DNA of 39,061 nucleotides, taken from positions 1-39,061 of the forward strand of contig CANJIM010000030.1 of NCBI GenBank assembly GCA_947474495.1, written 5' to 3'. This document shows positions 19,147 to 29,642 of this stretch, piece by piece (position 1 is the stretch's first letter; each line of letters opens with the position of its first letter). Made by a program: the position numbers and the translations under genes. The notes beneath the pieces are model-generated. The model had not been told where the DNA came from and made no database searches. It saw only the letters and a program-made list of their open reading frames with translations. Source of the DNA: Rhodospirillaceae bacterium. GTDB lineage: Bacteria > Pseudomonadota > Alphaproteobacteria > SMXQ01.

Positions 19147-20570
19147 CCGCTAACCTTACCAGTGAGTGTGCGCGTCGGGGCGGCGAGCCATGGGAGAGGA
19201 TTGACCGGCCGGTTGTTCTGCCGCAGCTCCAAATAGAGCCGCGGGTTGCCATCGGTCGGCCGGGCCATAACGCCCACCGGCTCGCCCGCCAGCAGCGTCT
19301 GGTTGACGGCGCTGTCGATGCGCTCCAACCCCGCCAAAAGACTATGGTATCCCCCGCCATGCTCGATGATCAAGAGAAGCCCGTAATCGCGGAAGGGTCC
19401 GGCGAAAACGACTTGCCCATCATAGGGCGCGATGACCTGGGCGCCGGGGCCCGTTTGGATGGTGATGCCGCGCGTCTCGCTCGACCCATCGCGTTCGCCG
19501 AAGCCGATCACCACCCGCCCTTGGGCCGGAAAGGCGAGGCTGCCCTGGGATTGGGCGAACGGCCGTGCCGGACGCAGGGTCGACAGCGAGGCCGCCTCAC
19601 TGGAAGTTGATGGGCGGGACGTTGAAGCCGGGCGGGGGGGCGCCGGGGCGGGTTCGGGGGTGATCTCGGCCTGCTGCTGGCCGCTCTGGCCGGCTCGGGC
19701 GCGGGCTTCGGCCTGGGCCTTGGCGCGCGCTTCAGCCTCCGCCTTGGCCTTGGCTTGCGCCACGGCGCGCGCCTGGGCTTCGGCGCGGGCGCGCTCCTCG
19801 GCTGCCTTGCGTTCAGCTTCCAGGCGCGCTTTGCGCTCGGCCTCGATGCGCACCATCAACTCGCGCAAGTCACCGGCCTCTTCGGCGAGCTTCTTGGCGG
19901 TGGCGGCGGCGCGTTCGCGTTCGGCGCGCGTCTGGGTTTCCAGCGAGGCCTTCTTGGCGAGCAATTGGCCGAGGCGGGCGCGTTCCTCGCCAAGCGCCTT
20001 GGCCTGCGATTCCTGCGCGCGGCGGCGCTCGTTGATCTCGTCGCGCAAGTCGGCGAGCGTGCGGATCTCGCCGCGCAAGGCGTTGGCCTGCTTTTCCAGT
20101 TCCGGCACCGCGTTACGCAGCAGGATGGCGCTGCGCAGCGTGTCGGTCGGCGCGGCGGGCAGGGCGATCATCGCCTCGGGCGGCAGGCGGGCGAGCCGCT
20201 CCAGCGCGCCGAGCAGTTCGCTCAACCGCTCGCGCTTGCCGACCAAGGCGGCGGATTTTTCACGTTCCTCGGCATTCAAGGCGGCGAGCGTCTGAGCGAT
20301 TTCGGAGAGCGCCTGCTCATGGCCCTGCGCCGTGCGCGCCGCCTTGATCAGTTCGGCGCGCATCTCGGCGACTTCCTCGGCGAGCGCGCCGGCCTTCTCC
20401 TGCAGGCTGCTGTCCTGCTTGCGGCTTTCGGCAAGCGCGCGCTCGATTTCTTTGATGCGGTCGTTGACCACGTCGGTGCGCGCCGGCGGCGGCTCGACTG
20501 CGGAGAATGCGGGCGGGCAAAAAACGCCCGTCGTCAGGGACAGCAGCGCGAGCGCGACGGCGCGGTTCAA
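19143..20570 (-). CDS. envC: murein hydrolase activator EnvC (degenerate M23/LytM protein)
   Basis: EnvC-type proteins activate amidases that split septal peptidoglycan. The 475-residue protein has a signal peptide (MNRAVALALLSLTTGVFCPP), a long coiled coil at about 30-270 rich in Ala, Glu, Arg and Lys, a Pro/Ser linker, and a C-terminal LytM domain from about 350 (GFGERDGSSETRGITIQTGP, GYHSLLAGLERID). The active-enzyme zinc ligands are missing: the HxxxD site reads SSETRG and the HxH site reads LYLELR, as expected of a non-catalytic activator. The start is a TTG two bases after the gpmI stop. It is the only start that leaves a clean signal peptide and suggests reinitiation by ribosomes finishing gpmI. 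Confidence 0.9.
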   Translation of the reverse strand: MNRAVALALLSLTTGVFCPPAFSAVEPPPARTDVVNDRIKEIERALAESRKQDSSLQEKAGALAEEVAEMRAELIKAARTAQGHEQALSEIAQTLAALNAEEREKSAALVGKRERLSELLGALERLARLPPEAMIALPAAPTDTLRSAILLRNAVPELEKQANALRGEIRTLADLRDEINERRRAQESQAKALGEERARLGQLLAKKASLETQTRAERERAAATAKKLAEEAGDLRELMVRIEAERKARLEAERKAAEERARAEAQARAVAQAKAKAEAEARAKAQAEARARAGQSGQQQAEITPEPAPAPPRPASTSRPSTSSEAASLSTLRPARPFAQSQGSLAFPAQGRVVIGFGERDGSSETRGITIQTGPGAQVIAPYDGQVVFAGPFRDYGLLLIIEHGGGYHSLLAGLERIDSAVNQTLLAGEPVGVMARPTDGNPRLYLELRQNNRPVNPLPWLAAPTRTLTGKVSG

Positions 20571-20572
20571 GA

Positions 20573-22162
20573 TCAGGCGGTGACGCGCGCGGCGCTGGCC
20601 ATCGGCCCGCCGGCTTTGATCAGCAGCGAATGGCCGCTCATCTCGCGGGGCTGCGGCAAGCCCATGAGGTCGAGCACGGTGGGCGCAACGTCGGCGAGCC
20701 TGCCGCCATCGGCGATCTTCGCCACCTCGGGCGCATTGACCAGCAGCAGCGGCACCAGATTGGTGGTGTGCGCCGTGTGCGGCTGATGCGTTTGCGGATC
20801 GCTCATCATCTCAGCGTTGCCGTGGTCGGCGGTGATGATCAGCACGCCGTTCATCTTTTTCACGGCGGCGGCGAGCCGGCCGACGCAGGCGTCAACCGCC
20901 TCGACGGCCTTCACGGCGGCTTCGAAAATGCCGCTATGGCCGACCATGTCGGTGTTGGCGTAGTTCACCAGCACGAAGTCGAACTTGCCCGATTCGACGG
21001 CGGCGACGAGCTTGTCGGTGACTTCGGGCGCCGACATTTCCGGCTGCAGATCGTAGGTCGCGACCTTGGGCGACGGCACCAGGATGCGCTCTTCGCCGGG
21101 GAATTGCTTTTCCTCGCCGCCGTTGAAGAAGAAGGTGACGTGCGCGTATTTCTCGGTCTCGGCGATGCGCAGCTGCGTCTTGCCGGCGCTCGCCAGCACT
21201 TCGCCGAGGATATGGCTGAGCGGCGTCGCCGGAAACAGCACGCCCATCAGCTTGCCGAGCGTCGAAGAATATTCGACGAGGCCGAGGGCGGCGGCGAAGC
21301 GCGGCGTTTTGGCGCGCACGAAGCCGTCGAAGGCAGGATCGAGCACGGCGGAGAGAATCTCGCGCGCGCGGTCGGCGCGGAAGTTGCCCATCAGCACGCC
21401 GTCGCCGTCCTGCATGCCCTGATAGCCGGGCAGGATGGTCGGCAGCATGAACTCGTCGGTCTTGCCGGCGGCGTAGGAAATGTCGATGGCGGTCTGCGCG
21501 TCGGCGGCGATCTGGCCCTCGGCAAACATCAATGCCTTATAGGCGAGCTCGACGCGGTCCCAGCGCTTGTCGCGGTCCATCGCGTAATAGCGGCCGCTCA
21601 CCGTGGCAATGGTCGCCTTGCCTTGTAGGTCCGCCTCGAAGGTCGCCATGAAGCCCTTGGCGCTCGACGGCGGCGTGTCGCGGCCATCGAGATAGGCGTG
21701 GATCAGCACCGGCACGCCGGCATCGGCGACGTAACGCGCCAGCGCGGCGATCTGGTTCTGGTGCGAATGGACGCCGCCGTCCGAGATCAGGCCCATGAGA
21801 TGACAGCTGCCGCCGCTGGCCTTGAGTTTGGCGACGAAATCGGCGAGCACCGGGCTGGCCTTGAGCGAGCCGTCGGCGATGGCGGCATCGATACGCGGCA
21901 GCTCCTGCATCACGACGCGGCCGGCGCCGAGGTTCATATGGCCGACTTCGGAATTGCCCATCTGGCCGGTGGGCAGGCCGACGAACAGCTCAGAGGCGTT
22001 CAGCAGCCCATGCGGCGAGCTTTCGCCGAGGGCGCAGAGGTTCGGCGTCTTGGCGTTGCGGATGGCATCGTCGGCCGCGAGGTGGTCGCGATATCCCCAA
22101 CCGTCGAGCACACAGAGGACGACGGGGCGGCGTGGACGCGAATTGAGGAGTATTTCGTTCAT
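20573..22162 (-). CDS. gpmI: 2,3-bisphosphoglycerate-independent phosphoglycerate mutase
   Basis: GpmI interconverts 3- and 2-phosphoglycerate in glycolysis and gluconeogenesis with two Mn ions and a phosphoserine intermediate. The 529-residue protein has the alkaline-phosphatase-type metal site (VVLCVLDGWGYR) and the catalytic serine S71 in MGNSEVGHMNLGAGR. The inserted phosphotransferase domain follows (LMGLISDGGVHSHQNQI, HAYLDGRDTPP), and the domain closes with NYANTDMVGHSG and IITADHGNAEMM. It heads the minus-strand operon with envC, ctpA, the deacetylase and rppH. The promoter should lie in the 150 nt before 22313, where I see short CACGG/CCGTG inverted repeats but no clear -35/-10 pair. 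Confidence 0.96.
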   Translation of the reverse strand: MNEILLNSRPRRPVVLCVLDGWGYRDHLAADDAIRNAKTPNLCALGESSPHGLLNASELFVGLPTGQMGNSEVGHMNLGAGRVVMQELPRIDAAIADGSLKASPVLADFVAKLKASGGSCHLMGLISDGGVHSHQNQIAALARYVADAGVPVLIHAYLDGRDTPPSSAKGFMATFEADLQGKATIATVSGRYYAMDRDKRWDRVELAYKALMFAEGQIAADAQTAIDISYAAGKTDEFMLPTILPGYQGMQDGDGVLMGNFRADRAREILSAVLDPAFDGFVRAKTPRFAAALGLVEYSSTLGKLMGVLFPATPLSHILGEVLASAGKTQLRIAETEKYAHVTFFFNGGEEKQFPGEERILVPSPKVATYDLQPEMSAPEVTDKLVAAVESGKFDFVLVNYANTDMVGHSGIFEAAVKAVEAVDACVGRLAAAVKKMNGVLIITADHGNAEMMSDPQTHQPHTAHTTNLVPLLLVNAPEVAKIADGGRLADVAPTVLDLMGLPQPREMSGHSLLIKAGGPMASAARVTA

Positions 22163-22312
22163 CGGCAGGCCTAAGAACGCGGGAAACAGGGTGAACGGCG
22201 CAAAGCACCGTCAAGTCCCCTGAATATAGGCCATCAAAGGCCGATTCGGTAGTCCGCCGCACGGATATAGCCGTGATATTTCCGTGTTCCTATCCGCTGA
22301 CGCGGAGTTCCG

Positions 22313-22768
22313 CTATTCGCGGTGATACGGGTGGCCGGCAAGAATCTGCTGGCCGCGATAGAGCTGCTCGGCAAGCAGGCCGCGCACCAGCATGTGCGGC
22401 CAGGTCAGCGCGCCGAGCGCCAATCTGCGGTCGGCGCGGGCGAGCAGCGCGGGGCCATGGCCGTCGGCGCCGCCGATGGCGAAGGCGACATCGGCGCCCT
22501 GGTCCTGCCATTGGCGCAGCCAGCCGGCGAACTCGGCGCTGGTGGCGGCGTTGCCATGCTCGTCGAGCGCGCAGAGCTTGGCGCCGGCGGGAAGCTGCGC
22601 CAGCAGCAGGTCGGCCTCGCGCGCCTTGAGCGCGTCGGCCGCCAGCTTGCGCTTCTCCTCGACTTCGATGAGGCGGAGCGGCCAGCGCAGGCGGCCGGCG
22701 TAATGCTCGTAAAGATCGCGCTGCGGTCCAGCCTTGGCCTTGCCGACGGCGAGGATCGTCACGCGCAT
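22313..22768 (-). CDS. rlmH: 23S rRNA pseudouridine-1915 N3-methyltransferase
   Basis: RlmH is a SPOUT-class methyltransferase that methylates pseudouridine 1915 of 23S rRNA on assembled 70S ribosomes. The 151-residue protein (E. coli 155) begins MRVTILAVGKAKAGPQRDLY. It has the SAM-binding knot segment FAIGGADGHGPALLARADRR and ends with the family signature HPYHRE. The upstream in-frame extension runs antisense through rsfS and is not part of the gene. It starts 7 nt after the rsfS stop and ends the obgE-to-rlmH run. Its pairing with rsfS is the widespread proteobacterial arrangement. Confidence 0.95.
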   Translation of the reverse strand: MRVTILAVGKAKAGPQRDLYEHYAGRLRWPLRLIEVEEKRKLAADALKAREADLLLAQLPAGAKLCALDEHGNAATSAEFAGWLRQWQDQGADVAFAIGGADGHGPALLARADRRLALGALTWPHMLVRGLLAEQLYRGQQILAGHPYHRE

Positions 22769-22775
22769 AGCGTTG

Positions 22776-23648
22776 TTAGTGCCGGCGCTTGCGGAAATCG
22801 GGCTTGCCGCCGCCACTCGGACGCTGGCCATCCCGTTGGCCGGCATTCGACCGCCCGTCGCGCTGATCGCGTTCTGCGATGCGTTCGTTGCGGTCCTTGA
22901 GCAGGCCTTCCATGCCGGTCGGGCTGTCGGCGAAGGGTTGGCTCCACATCTTTTCCAGATTGTAGACGCCGCGCACTTCGGGGCGGAACAGATGCACGAT
23001 GACGTCGCCGGCATCGAGCAGCACCCAGTCGCCCTGAGTCATGCCTTCGGGATGCGGGATGCGCTTGCCGGTCATCTTGAGCTGCGTGCGCAGGTTTTCG
23101 GCGAGCGCGGCGAGTTGGCGTTGCGAGCGGCCGGTGGCGATCACCATGTAGTCGGCGATGGCCGACTTGCCGGCCATGTCGACGGCGACGATGTCCTCGG
23201 CTTTGCCGTCGTCTAGGATGCGAGTGATCTGGGCGACCAGCTGCTCGACCGGCGAGAGAACCTTGGCAACTTTCGGTGCGGCTGGCTTTTTGGCCTTCGG
23301 CGCGACGATTTTCGGCGCAATCGCCTTTTTCGGTGCGGGCTTCTTGGCGGCGACGGTTTTCTTCGCCACAGCCTTCTTCGCTACAACCTTCTTGGCCACG
23401 GCCTTCTTTCCCAGAGCCTTCTTCGGTGCGGTGGCTTTTTTCGCCTTCGGCGCGGCAGATTTTTTCGCCGCGGCCTTCTTGGAAACGGCCTGCTTTTTTG
23501 CCGTGGCGACAGCCTTCGCCAGCGGCTTCTTCAGCGGCGGCCGCTTGGACGAGCTGTCCTTGGCGAGAAACTTGGCTGTCTTGCTGGCGGCTTTGGCTTT
23601 GGCAGTGGCTTTAGATTTGGCAGTGGGCTGGCGGGGAATGATCGTCAC
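22776..23648 (-). CDS. rsfS: ribosomal silencing factor RsfS with a long Lys/Ala-rich N-terminal extension
   Basis: RsfS binds ribosomal protein L14 and blocks joining of the ribosomal subunits when nutrients are short. The conserved domain is about residues 131-235: VEQLVAQITRILDDGKAEDI, YMVIATGRSQRQLAALAENL, GDWVLLDAGDVIVHLF and YNLEKMW. Unusually, about 130 residues precede it, made of AKK and PKK repeats (for example KKAVAKKVVAKKAVAKK), like a histone H1 tail. A polar tail ends KPDFRKRRH. I chose the GTG at 23648, 17 nt after the nadD stop. No start codon lies just before the conserved domain, but GTG codons inside the repeats (near residues 84 and 94) could be alternative starts. Total 290 residues; most relatives have about 110-150. 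Confidence 0.85.
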   Translation of the reverse strand: MTIIPRQPTAKSKATAKAKAASKTAKFLAKDSSSKRPPLKKPLAKAVATAKKQAVSKKAAAKKSAAPKAKKATAPKKALGKKAVAKKVVAKKAVAKKTVAAKKPAPKKAIAPKIVAPKAKKPAAPKVAKVLSPVEQLVAQITRILDDGKAEDIVAVDMAGKSAIADYMVIATGRSQRQLAALAENLRTQLKMTGKRIPHPEGMTQGDWVLLDAGDVIVHLFRPEVRGVYNLEKMWSQPFADSPTGMEGLLKDRNERIAERDQRDGRSNAGQRDGQRPSGGGKPDFRKRRH

Positions 23649-23665
23649 CTTGAGTGATGCAGCGG

Positions 23666-24319
23666 TTAAGCCGGGGTTTTGCCGAAGCGGCCGGCGCTTC
23701 TGCGCGCCCCTTTGGCGTATTGAGCACGAATACTGGTGGCCGAAGCCGGATGGCGGCGAATATGGAAATAGGCCCAAGCGGGCGGCGCGATCTTGGCAAG
23801 CCGGGCGGCATTTTCGACGCCGACGCGCTTGGCGCCATAGCGCCGTGCGGCCTTGCCCGACAAAGCGGGGAAAACATAGGTGCCGCGATCGAAGATCGCA
23901 ACCGGAACGGCGGCAAAGATTTCGGCCCAGCGTTCCCATTTCGGGATTTGCGCCAGATTGTCGGCGCCCATGATCCAGACGAAATGGGTGCGTGGATAGC
24001 GCCGCTTCAGCGCATGCAGGGTGTCGGCCGTGTAGCGCGTGCGCAACCGCGTCTCGATGTCGGTAACCAGGATGCGCGGATGGCGGGCGACGGCGCGGGC
24101 GGACGCCAAGCGCTCGGCGAAGGGCGCCATGTCGGCCTTCGATTTCAGCGGGTTCTGCGGCGAGACCATCCACCACAGCTCGTCGAGCTGCAGATATTTG
24201 AGGGCGAGCAGACTGATATGCCGGTGCCCTTCATGGGCCGGATTGAACGAGCCGCCGAGCAGGCCGACACGCAGGCCCGCCAGCGCGGGCGCCGAAAGGG
24301 GCGGTGCGGGGGCTTTCAT
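23666..24319 (-). CDS. nadD: nicotinate-nucleotide adenylyltransferase
   Basis: NadD makes nicotinic acid adenine dinucleotide from nicotinate mononucleotide and ATP in NAD synthesis. The 217-residue protein has the nucleotidyltransferase motif GGSFNPAHEGH at 22-32 with HEGH at 29-32, the family blocks WWMVSPQNPLKSK and FVWIMGADNLAQIPKWERW, and a C-terminal SATSIRAQ in the place of the second (S/T)xR motif. Its ATG shares one base with the proA stop (TGATG). The order proA-nadD-rsfS-rlmH is conserved in related bacteria. Confidence 0.94.
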   Translation of the reverse strand: MKAPAPPLSAPALAGLRVGLLGGSFNPAHEGHRHISLLALKYLQLDELWWMVSPQNPLKSKADMAPFAERLASARAVARHPRILVTDIETRLRTRYTADTLHALKRRYPRTHFVWIMGADNLAQIPKWERWAEIFAAVPVAIFDRGTYVFPALSGKAARRYGAKRVGVENAARLAKIAPPAWAYFHIRRHPASATSIRAQYAKGARRSAGRFGKTPA

Positions 24320-25611
24320 CAGGGGCGTATCTGCCCGGCGCCATGGATGACGTATTTGTAGCTGGTGAGCTGTTCGACGCCGACTGGGCCGCGCGCATGC
24401 AGCTTGTCGGTGGAAATCCCGATCTCGCCGCCAAAGCCGAACTCACCGCCGTCGGCGAACTGGGTCGAGGCGTTGTGCAGCACGATGGCGCTGTCGACTT
24501 CGGCCAAGAATTTTTCCGCCACGGCGACGTCGTCGGTGACGACCGACTCGGTGTGCTGCGAGCCGTGATCGCGGATATGGGCGATCGCCTCATCGACGCC
24601 CTTCACCACCTTGACGGCGATGATGGCATCGAGAAATTCCGTGTCCCAATCGGCGTCCACGGCAGGCTTCACGCCGTGATGAATTGCTTGGATCGTCTTG
24701 TCACCGCGGACTTCGCAGCCGGCGGCGATGAGATCGTCGATGATCGGCTTGGCGTGGCTGGCGAGCGCGCGGGCATCGATCAGCAATGTTTCGGCGGCGC
24801 CGCAGACGCCGGTGCGGCGCATCTTGGCGTTCATGACGATCTTGCGCGCCATCTCGAGATTGGCTTCGCCATCGACATACACGTGGCAGTTGCCTTCGAG
24901 ATGCTTGATGACCGGCACCTTGCTGTCGGCGATGACGCGCTCGATCAGCGATTTGCCGCCGCGCGGCACGATGATGTCGATCAGGCCTCTGGCGCTCAAC
25001 ATCGCGCCGACGGCGGCGCGATCCGTCGTCGGGATCGATTGGATGCAGGCGTCGGGCAGGCCGGCGGCCTTGAGGCCGTCCTGTAGCGCGGCGAGAATCA
25101 CCGCCGAGCTGCGGAAACTTTCCGAGCCGCCGCGCAAGATCACCGCGTTGCCCGATTTCAGCGTCAAGGCCGCGGCATCCGCCGTCACGTTGGGGCGCGA
25201 TTCGTAGATCACGCCGATGACGCCGAGCGGCACGCGTACGCGGGAAATTTTCAGGCCGTTGGGCCGCGTCCATTCGGCGATCGTCTCGCCGACCGGATCT
25301 TTCAGCTTGGCGATCTCATCGAGGCCTTTGGCCATGCTCTCGACGCGCGCGTCGTTCAATTCCAGGCGGTCGAGCATCGCCGACGAAAGATCGCCGGCGG
25401 CCGTCATGTCTTCGGCGTTGGCAGCAAGAATCTCGGCCTTGCGGGCGCGGATCGCGGCCGCGGCGGCGATGAGCGCTTTGTTCTTCTGCTCCGGCGTGGC
25501 GCGCGCCAAAGCGCGCGACGCGTCGCGCGCAGCCTTGGCCAAGCGCGCGATCAGCGCGACCGGCGTTTCATTGGGGGGCGTTTCGGACTTGGCAGAGGCA
25601 GCGACGGTCAT
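24319..25611 (-). CDS. proA: glutamate-5-semialdehyde dehydrogenase (gamma-glutamyl phosphate reductase)
   Basis: ProA reduces gamma-glutamyl phosphate with NADPH in the second step of proline synthesis. The 430-residue protein (E. coli 417) contains the catalytic cysteine C270 in [15 protein letters not shown], the cofactor-binding region [20 protein letters not shown], and the conserved GGSESFRSS and [13 protein letters not shown] blocks. I chose the ATG at 25611; the longer open frame upstream runs antisense over proB. It follows proB by 16 nt, and its stop overlaps the nadD start. No feedback or attenuation site is visible. Confidence 0.96.
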   Translation of the reverse strand: MTVAASAKSETPPNETPVALIARLAKAARDASRALARATPEQKNKALIAAAAAIRARKAEILAANAEDMTAAGDLSSAMLDRLELNDARVESMAKGLDEIAKLKDPVGETIAEWTRPNGLKISRVRVPLGVIGVIYESRPNVTADAAALTLKSGNAVILRGGSESFRSSAVILAALQDGLKAAGLPDACIQSIPTTDRAAVGAMLSARGLIDIIVPRGGKSLIERVIADSKVPVIKHLEGNCHVYVDGEANLEMARKIVMNAKMRRTGVCGAAETLLIDARALASHAKPIIDDLIAAGCEVRGDKTIQAIHHGVKPAVDADWDTEFLDAIIAVKVVKGVDEAIAHIRDHGSQHTESVVTDDVAVAEKFLAEVDSAIVLHNASTQFADGGEFGFGGEIGISTDKLHARGPVGVEQLTSYKYVIHGAGQIRP

Positions 25612-25627
25612 GACGGGCTCGGTTGCT

Positions 25628-27873
<2,246 letters not shown>

Positions 27874-27880
27874 TCAAGGC

Positions 27881-27914
27881 AAAAAAGAAGGGGAATGGCG
27901 GACCATTCCCCTTC
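27881..27914 (-). terminator. Rho-independent terminator after rpmA
   Basis: On the minus strand a perfect 12-bp stem (27887-27898 paired with 27903-27914) with a 4-nt loop is followed directly by six Ts (27886-27881). It begins about 45 nt after the rpmA stop and should end the rplU-rpmA transcript before obgE. Confidence 0.92.
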
Positions 27915-27958
27915 TCGATTTCTCAATCCCTGCCGACAGGGAAAGTGGCCGGCGGGAT

Positions 27959-28216
27959 TTACCCGCGCGGCAGAACCGACACGTACATGCGGTCTTTTTC
28001 TTTGCGCTGGAAGGTCACCTGGCCATCGATCTTCGCGAAGATCGTGTGATCGCGGCCCATGCCGACGTTGGCGCCGGGATGGTACTTGGTGCCGCGCTGA
28101 CGGATCAGGATGTTACCGGGAACTGCGATCTCGCCGCCGAACAGCTTCACGCCGAGACGGCGGCCTTCGCTGTCGCGACCATTGCGGGAACTGCCGCCTG
28201 CTTTTTTATGAGCCAT
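27959..28216 (-). CDS. rpmA: 50S ribosomal protein L27
   Basis: L27 sits near the peptidyl-transferase centre of the large subunit. The 85-residue protein starts [20 protein letters not shown] and contains the family blocks [15 protein letters not shown] and [14 protein letters not shown]. The N-terminal AHKKAGGS segment that reaches the active site is present without the cleaved leader found in Firmicutes. It lies 63 nt downstream of rplU and is followed by a strong terminator. Confidence 0.98.
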   Translation of the reverse strand: MAHKKAGGSSRNGRDSEGRRLGVKLFGGEIAVPGNILIRQRGTKYHPGANVGMGRDHTIFAKIDGQVTFQRKEKDRMYVSVLPRG

Positions 28217-28279
28217 AACTCGATCTCCTCATTCTCGACCGACCCTGCGGGGTGCGACCGGCCCGATCGGGCTTAAACT

Positions 28280-28798
28280 TTACTTCGACGCTTTCGGCGC
28301 GGCCTTCTTGGCAGCAGGAGCCTTCGCTTTGGGCGCGGCGGCCTTCGGGGCAGCGGCCTTCTTCGTGGCGGCCTTTTCGGCGGCAGGCTTCTTCACCTGC
28401 TTGACCTGCTTGCCGGTGGGGGCAGCAGCGACCGGCTCGGCGGCGGGCTTCGCGGCCTTGGCCTTCCGCTCCGGACGCTTGGAGGCGTCGGCGAGGATGC
28501 CCGTGATGCGCACGACCGTCAGATCCTGACGATGGCCGTTCTTACGGCGGTAGTTCTGGCGGCGCTTCTTCTTGAAGATGATGACTTTGTCGCCACGGGC
28601 CTGCTCGAGCACCTCGGCGGTGACGAGCGCGCCGGAGACGAGGGGCTTGCCGAAGGTGGTGGCAGCGCCGTCATTGAGCGCGAGAACGTCGGTAAAATCG
28701 ATGTCGTCGCCGGCATCGACCAGCAACTTCTCGATGATAATGACGTCATTCTCGGCGACTTTGTACTGCTTGCCGCCGGTACGGATGACCGCGAACAT
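28280..28798 (-). CDS. rplU: 50S ribosomal protein L21 with a Lys/Ala-rich C-terminal tail
   Basis: L21 binds 23S rRNA in the large subunit. The conserved part is about residues 1-102: [33 protein letters not shown] and VRITGILA. E. coli L21 stops at about residue 103. Here about 70 more residues follow, low-complexity and rich in Ala, Lys and Pro (for example [16 protein letters not shown]), giving 172 residues. I chose the ATG at 28798, with AGGA 8 nt upstream; the open frame continues upstream only as leader DNA. Tails of this kind occur in other alphaproteobacterial L21 proteins, but their role is unclear. A strong promoter lies about 75 nt upstream. Confidence 0.95.
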   Translation of the reverse strand: MFAVIRTGGKQYKVAENDVIIIEKLLVDAGDDIDFTDVLALNDGAATTFGKPLVSGALVTAEVLEQARGDKVIIFKKKRRQNYRRKNGHRQDLTVVRITGILADASKRPERKAKAAKPAAEPVAAAPTGKQVKQVKKPAAEKAATKKAAAPKAAAPKAKAPAAKKAAPKASK

Positions 28799-28880
28799 AT
28801 CGTAATCCTGTTCTTCCAAAGGTCTGGGCACCCGGCCATGGGCCTGGGCACACCACTGGGAATTCCCGAAAAGTGGGCGA

Positions 28881-28908
28881 AATATATAGACGGTCCCCCA
28901 TGAGTCAA
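28881..28908 (-). promoter_or_regulatory. sigma70-type promoter of rplU-rpmA
   Basis: On the minus strand TTGACT (28908-28903) and TATATT (28886-28881) are spaced by 16 nt, each matching five of six consensus bases. The predicted leader of about 75 nt includes two direct copies of CTGGGCAC (plus-strand 28824-28831 and 28844-28851) and could fold, as leaders of ribosomal-protein operons often do. Confidence 0.7.
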
Positions 28909-29295
28909 TCGATTTCGACCCCGGGGGCGATGGCTCTGCCGGGGAAAATTGGCGGAATTCCGCCATTTCCCGTCAAGGGCGCGTCCACTGGGGGCGGGGC
29001 TGGAGCCGGCCTCCATATATAGAGGTCTAAACGGGCCATCCAGCCGCTTGCCCTAGTATAATATCGCCATCGCCCGCCGCGCCGCCAAACCGCGGATTTT
29101 TCGGGGGCCGCTCGCGCCTGCGGCTCCCTGTTCGCGAGGGCCGCTCCGGGTTTGCATCACCGGGAGAGATTGGGTAGTGTCCGCGCCCTTGATCACCCTC
29201 GGCCTTCGATTGGGCCGATGTGCCGGGTCCGGCTCGCTGCGGCGAGCTCGCGATGGACCTAATTTGCGCTGCCGGTTCCCGGCGGCGATCCCTGC
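28909..29295. other. gene-free region between the rplU promoter and tRNA-Ser
   Basis: I see no supportable gene in these 387 nt. It holds a perfect TATAAT at 29057-29062 without a matching -35, a short CCTC/GAGG inverted repeat around CATATATA near 29020, and GC-rich inverted repeats around 29100-29150. The tRNA promoter must lie here, but I cannot place it. Confidence 0.5.
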
Positions 29296-29385
29296 GGAGG
29301 GGTGCCAGAGTGGTCGATCGGGACGGTCTCGAAAACCGTTGTGCCTTCACGGGTACCGTGGGTTCGAATCCCACCCCCTCCGCCA
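29296..29385 (+). tRNA. tRNA-Ser (anticodon CGA)
   Basis: The 90-nt gene folds as a class II tRNA. The acceptor stem is GGAGGGG (29296-29302) with CCCCTCC (29375-29381), the discriminator is G29382, and CCA is encoded at 29383-29385. The anticodon stem ACGGT/ACCGT (29323-29327 and 29335-29339) encloses the loop CTCGAAA with anticodon CGA at 29330-29332. The long variable arm typical of serine tRNAs precedes the T arm with GGTTCGAATCC. It reads UCG codons, which are common in this GC-rich genome. It marks the boundary between the core block and the mosaic region to the right. Confidence 0.97.
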
Positions 29386-29400
29386 CATAATGTAATATAG

Positions 29401-29544
29401 TTGTTATAAAACAATGGGATAACCCACATCACGTGGGCCTTACCCACAATTTATCCCACAAATCGAGCTTCGTTCGCCCCCTTCGCCTTCGATGACGGGG
29501 GTCCGCATCAACATAGGCACGACATGTAAATGGTGCCGATGCGG
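29401..29544. other. cluster of inverted repeats just downstream of tRNA-Ser
   Basis: Several dyads lie in 144 nt. TTGTT/AACAA is at 29401-29414. TGGGATAA (29415-29422) pairs with TTATCCCA (29451-29458). Inside that pair, GTGGG (29433-29437) can pair with CCCAC on either side (29423-29427 or 29443-29447). CCGCATC (29503-29509) pairs with GATGCGG (29538-29544) around an inner GGCAC/GTGCC. The DNA up to 29460 is clearly more AT-rich than the core. It may be the tRNA terminator region, an old recombination site, or both. No gene is supported between the tRNA and 29642. Confidence 0.5.
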
Positions 29545-29571
29545 GGCAGCAGAGCGAACCACCCCCCGGCC

Positions 29572-29642
29572 GGCCGGATTTTACTCCGCCGCAGCCGCAA
29601 AATGCCGCCGCTTCAGTGGCCTAATTTGTCAGCGCCGTAAAC
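29572..29642 (+). repeat. 71-bp direct repeat, left copy
   Basis: This 71-bp segment (starting GGCCGGATTTTACTCC, ending GCGCCGTAAAC) matches 34445-34515 in the same orientation at 66 of 71 bases, with no gaps. It directly abuts the IS3-type transposase remnant. The two copies bracket about 4.8 kb of mosaic DNA. The source element is not recognised. Confidence 0.9.

Noticed and set aside
19755-20786. 343-codon plus-strand open frame opposite envC
   Set aside because: It mirrors the coiled-coil Ala/Glu/Arg region of envC and has no independent signal.
22163-22312. CACGG/CCGTG and CCGC/GCGG inverted repeats between rlmH and gpmI as a terminator
   Set aside because: Stems are short and lack a T-tract in either direction.
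23649-24176. N-terminal extension of rsfS through nadD
   Set aside because: The frame is open but antiparallel codon logic fails: this part overlaps nadD in another frame and reads as Arg-rich noise, so rsfS was started at the GTG at 23648.
29057-29062. Perfect TATAAT as the tRNA-Ser promoter
   Set aside because: No acceptable -35 lies 16-18 nt upstream and it is over 230 nt from the tRNA, so it may be chance.
29296-29385. tRNA-Ser 3' end as a proven integration site
   Set aside because: I could not find a second copy of the tRNA 3' sequence in the window and there is no integrase gene.
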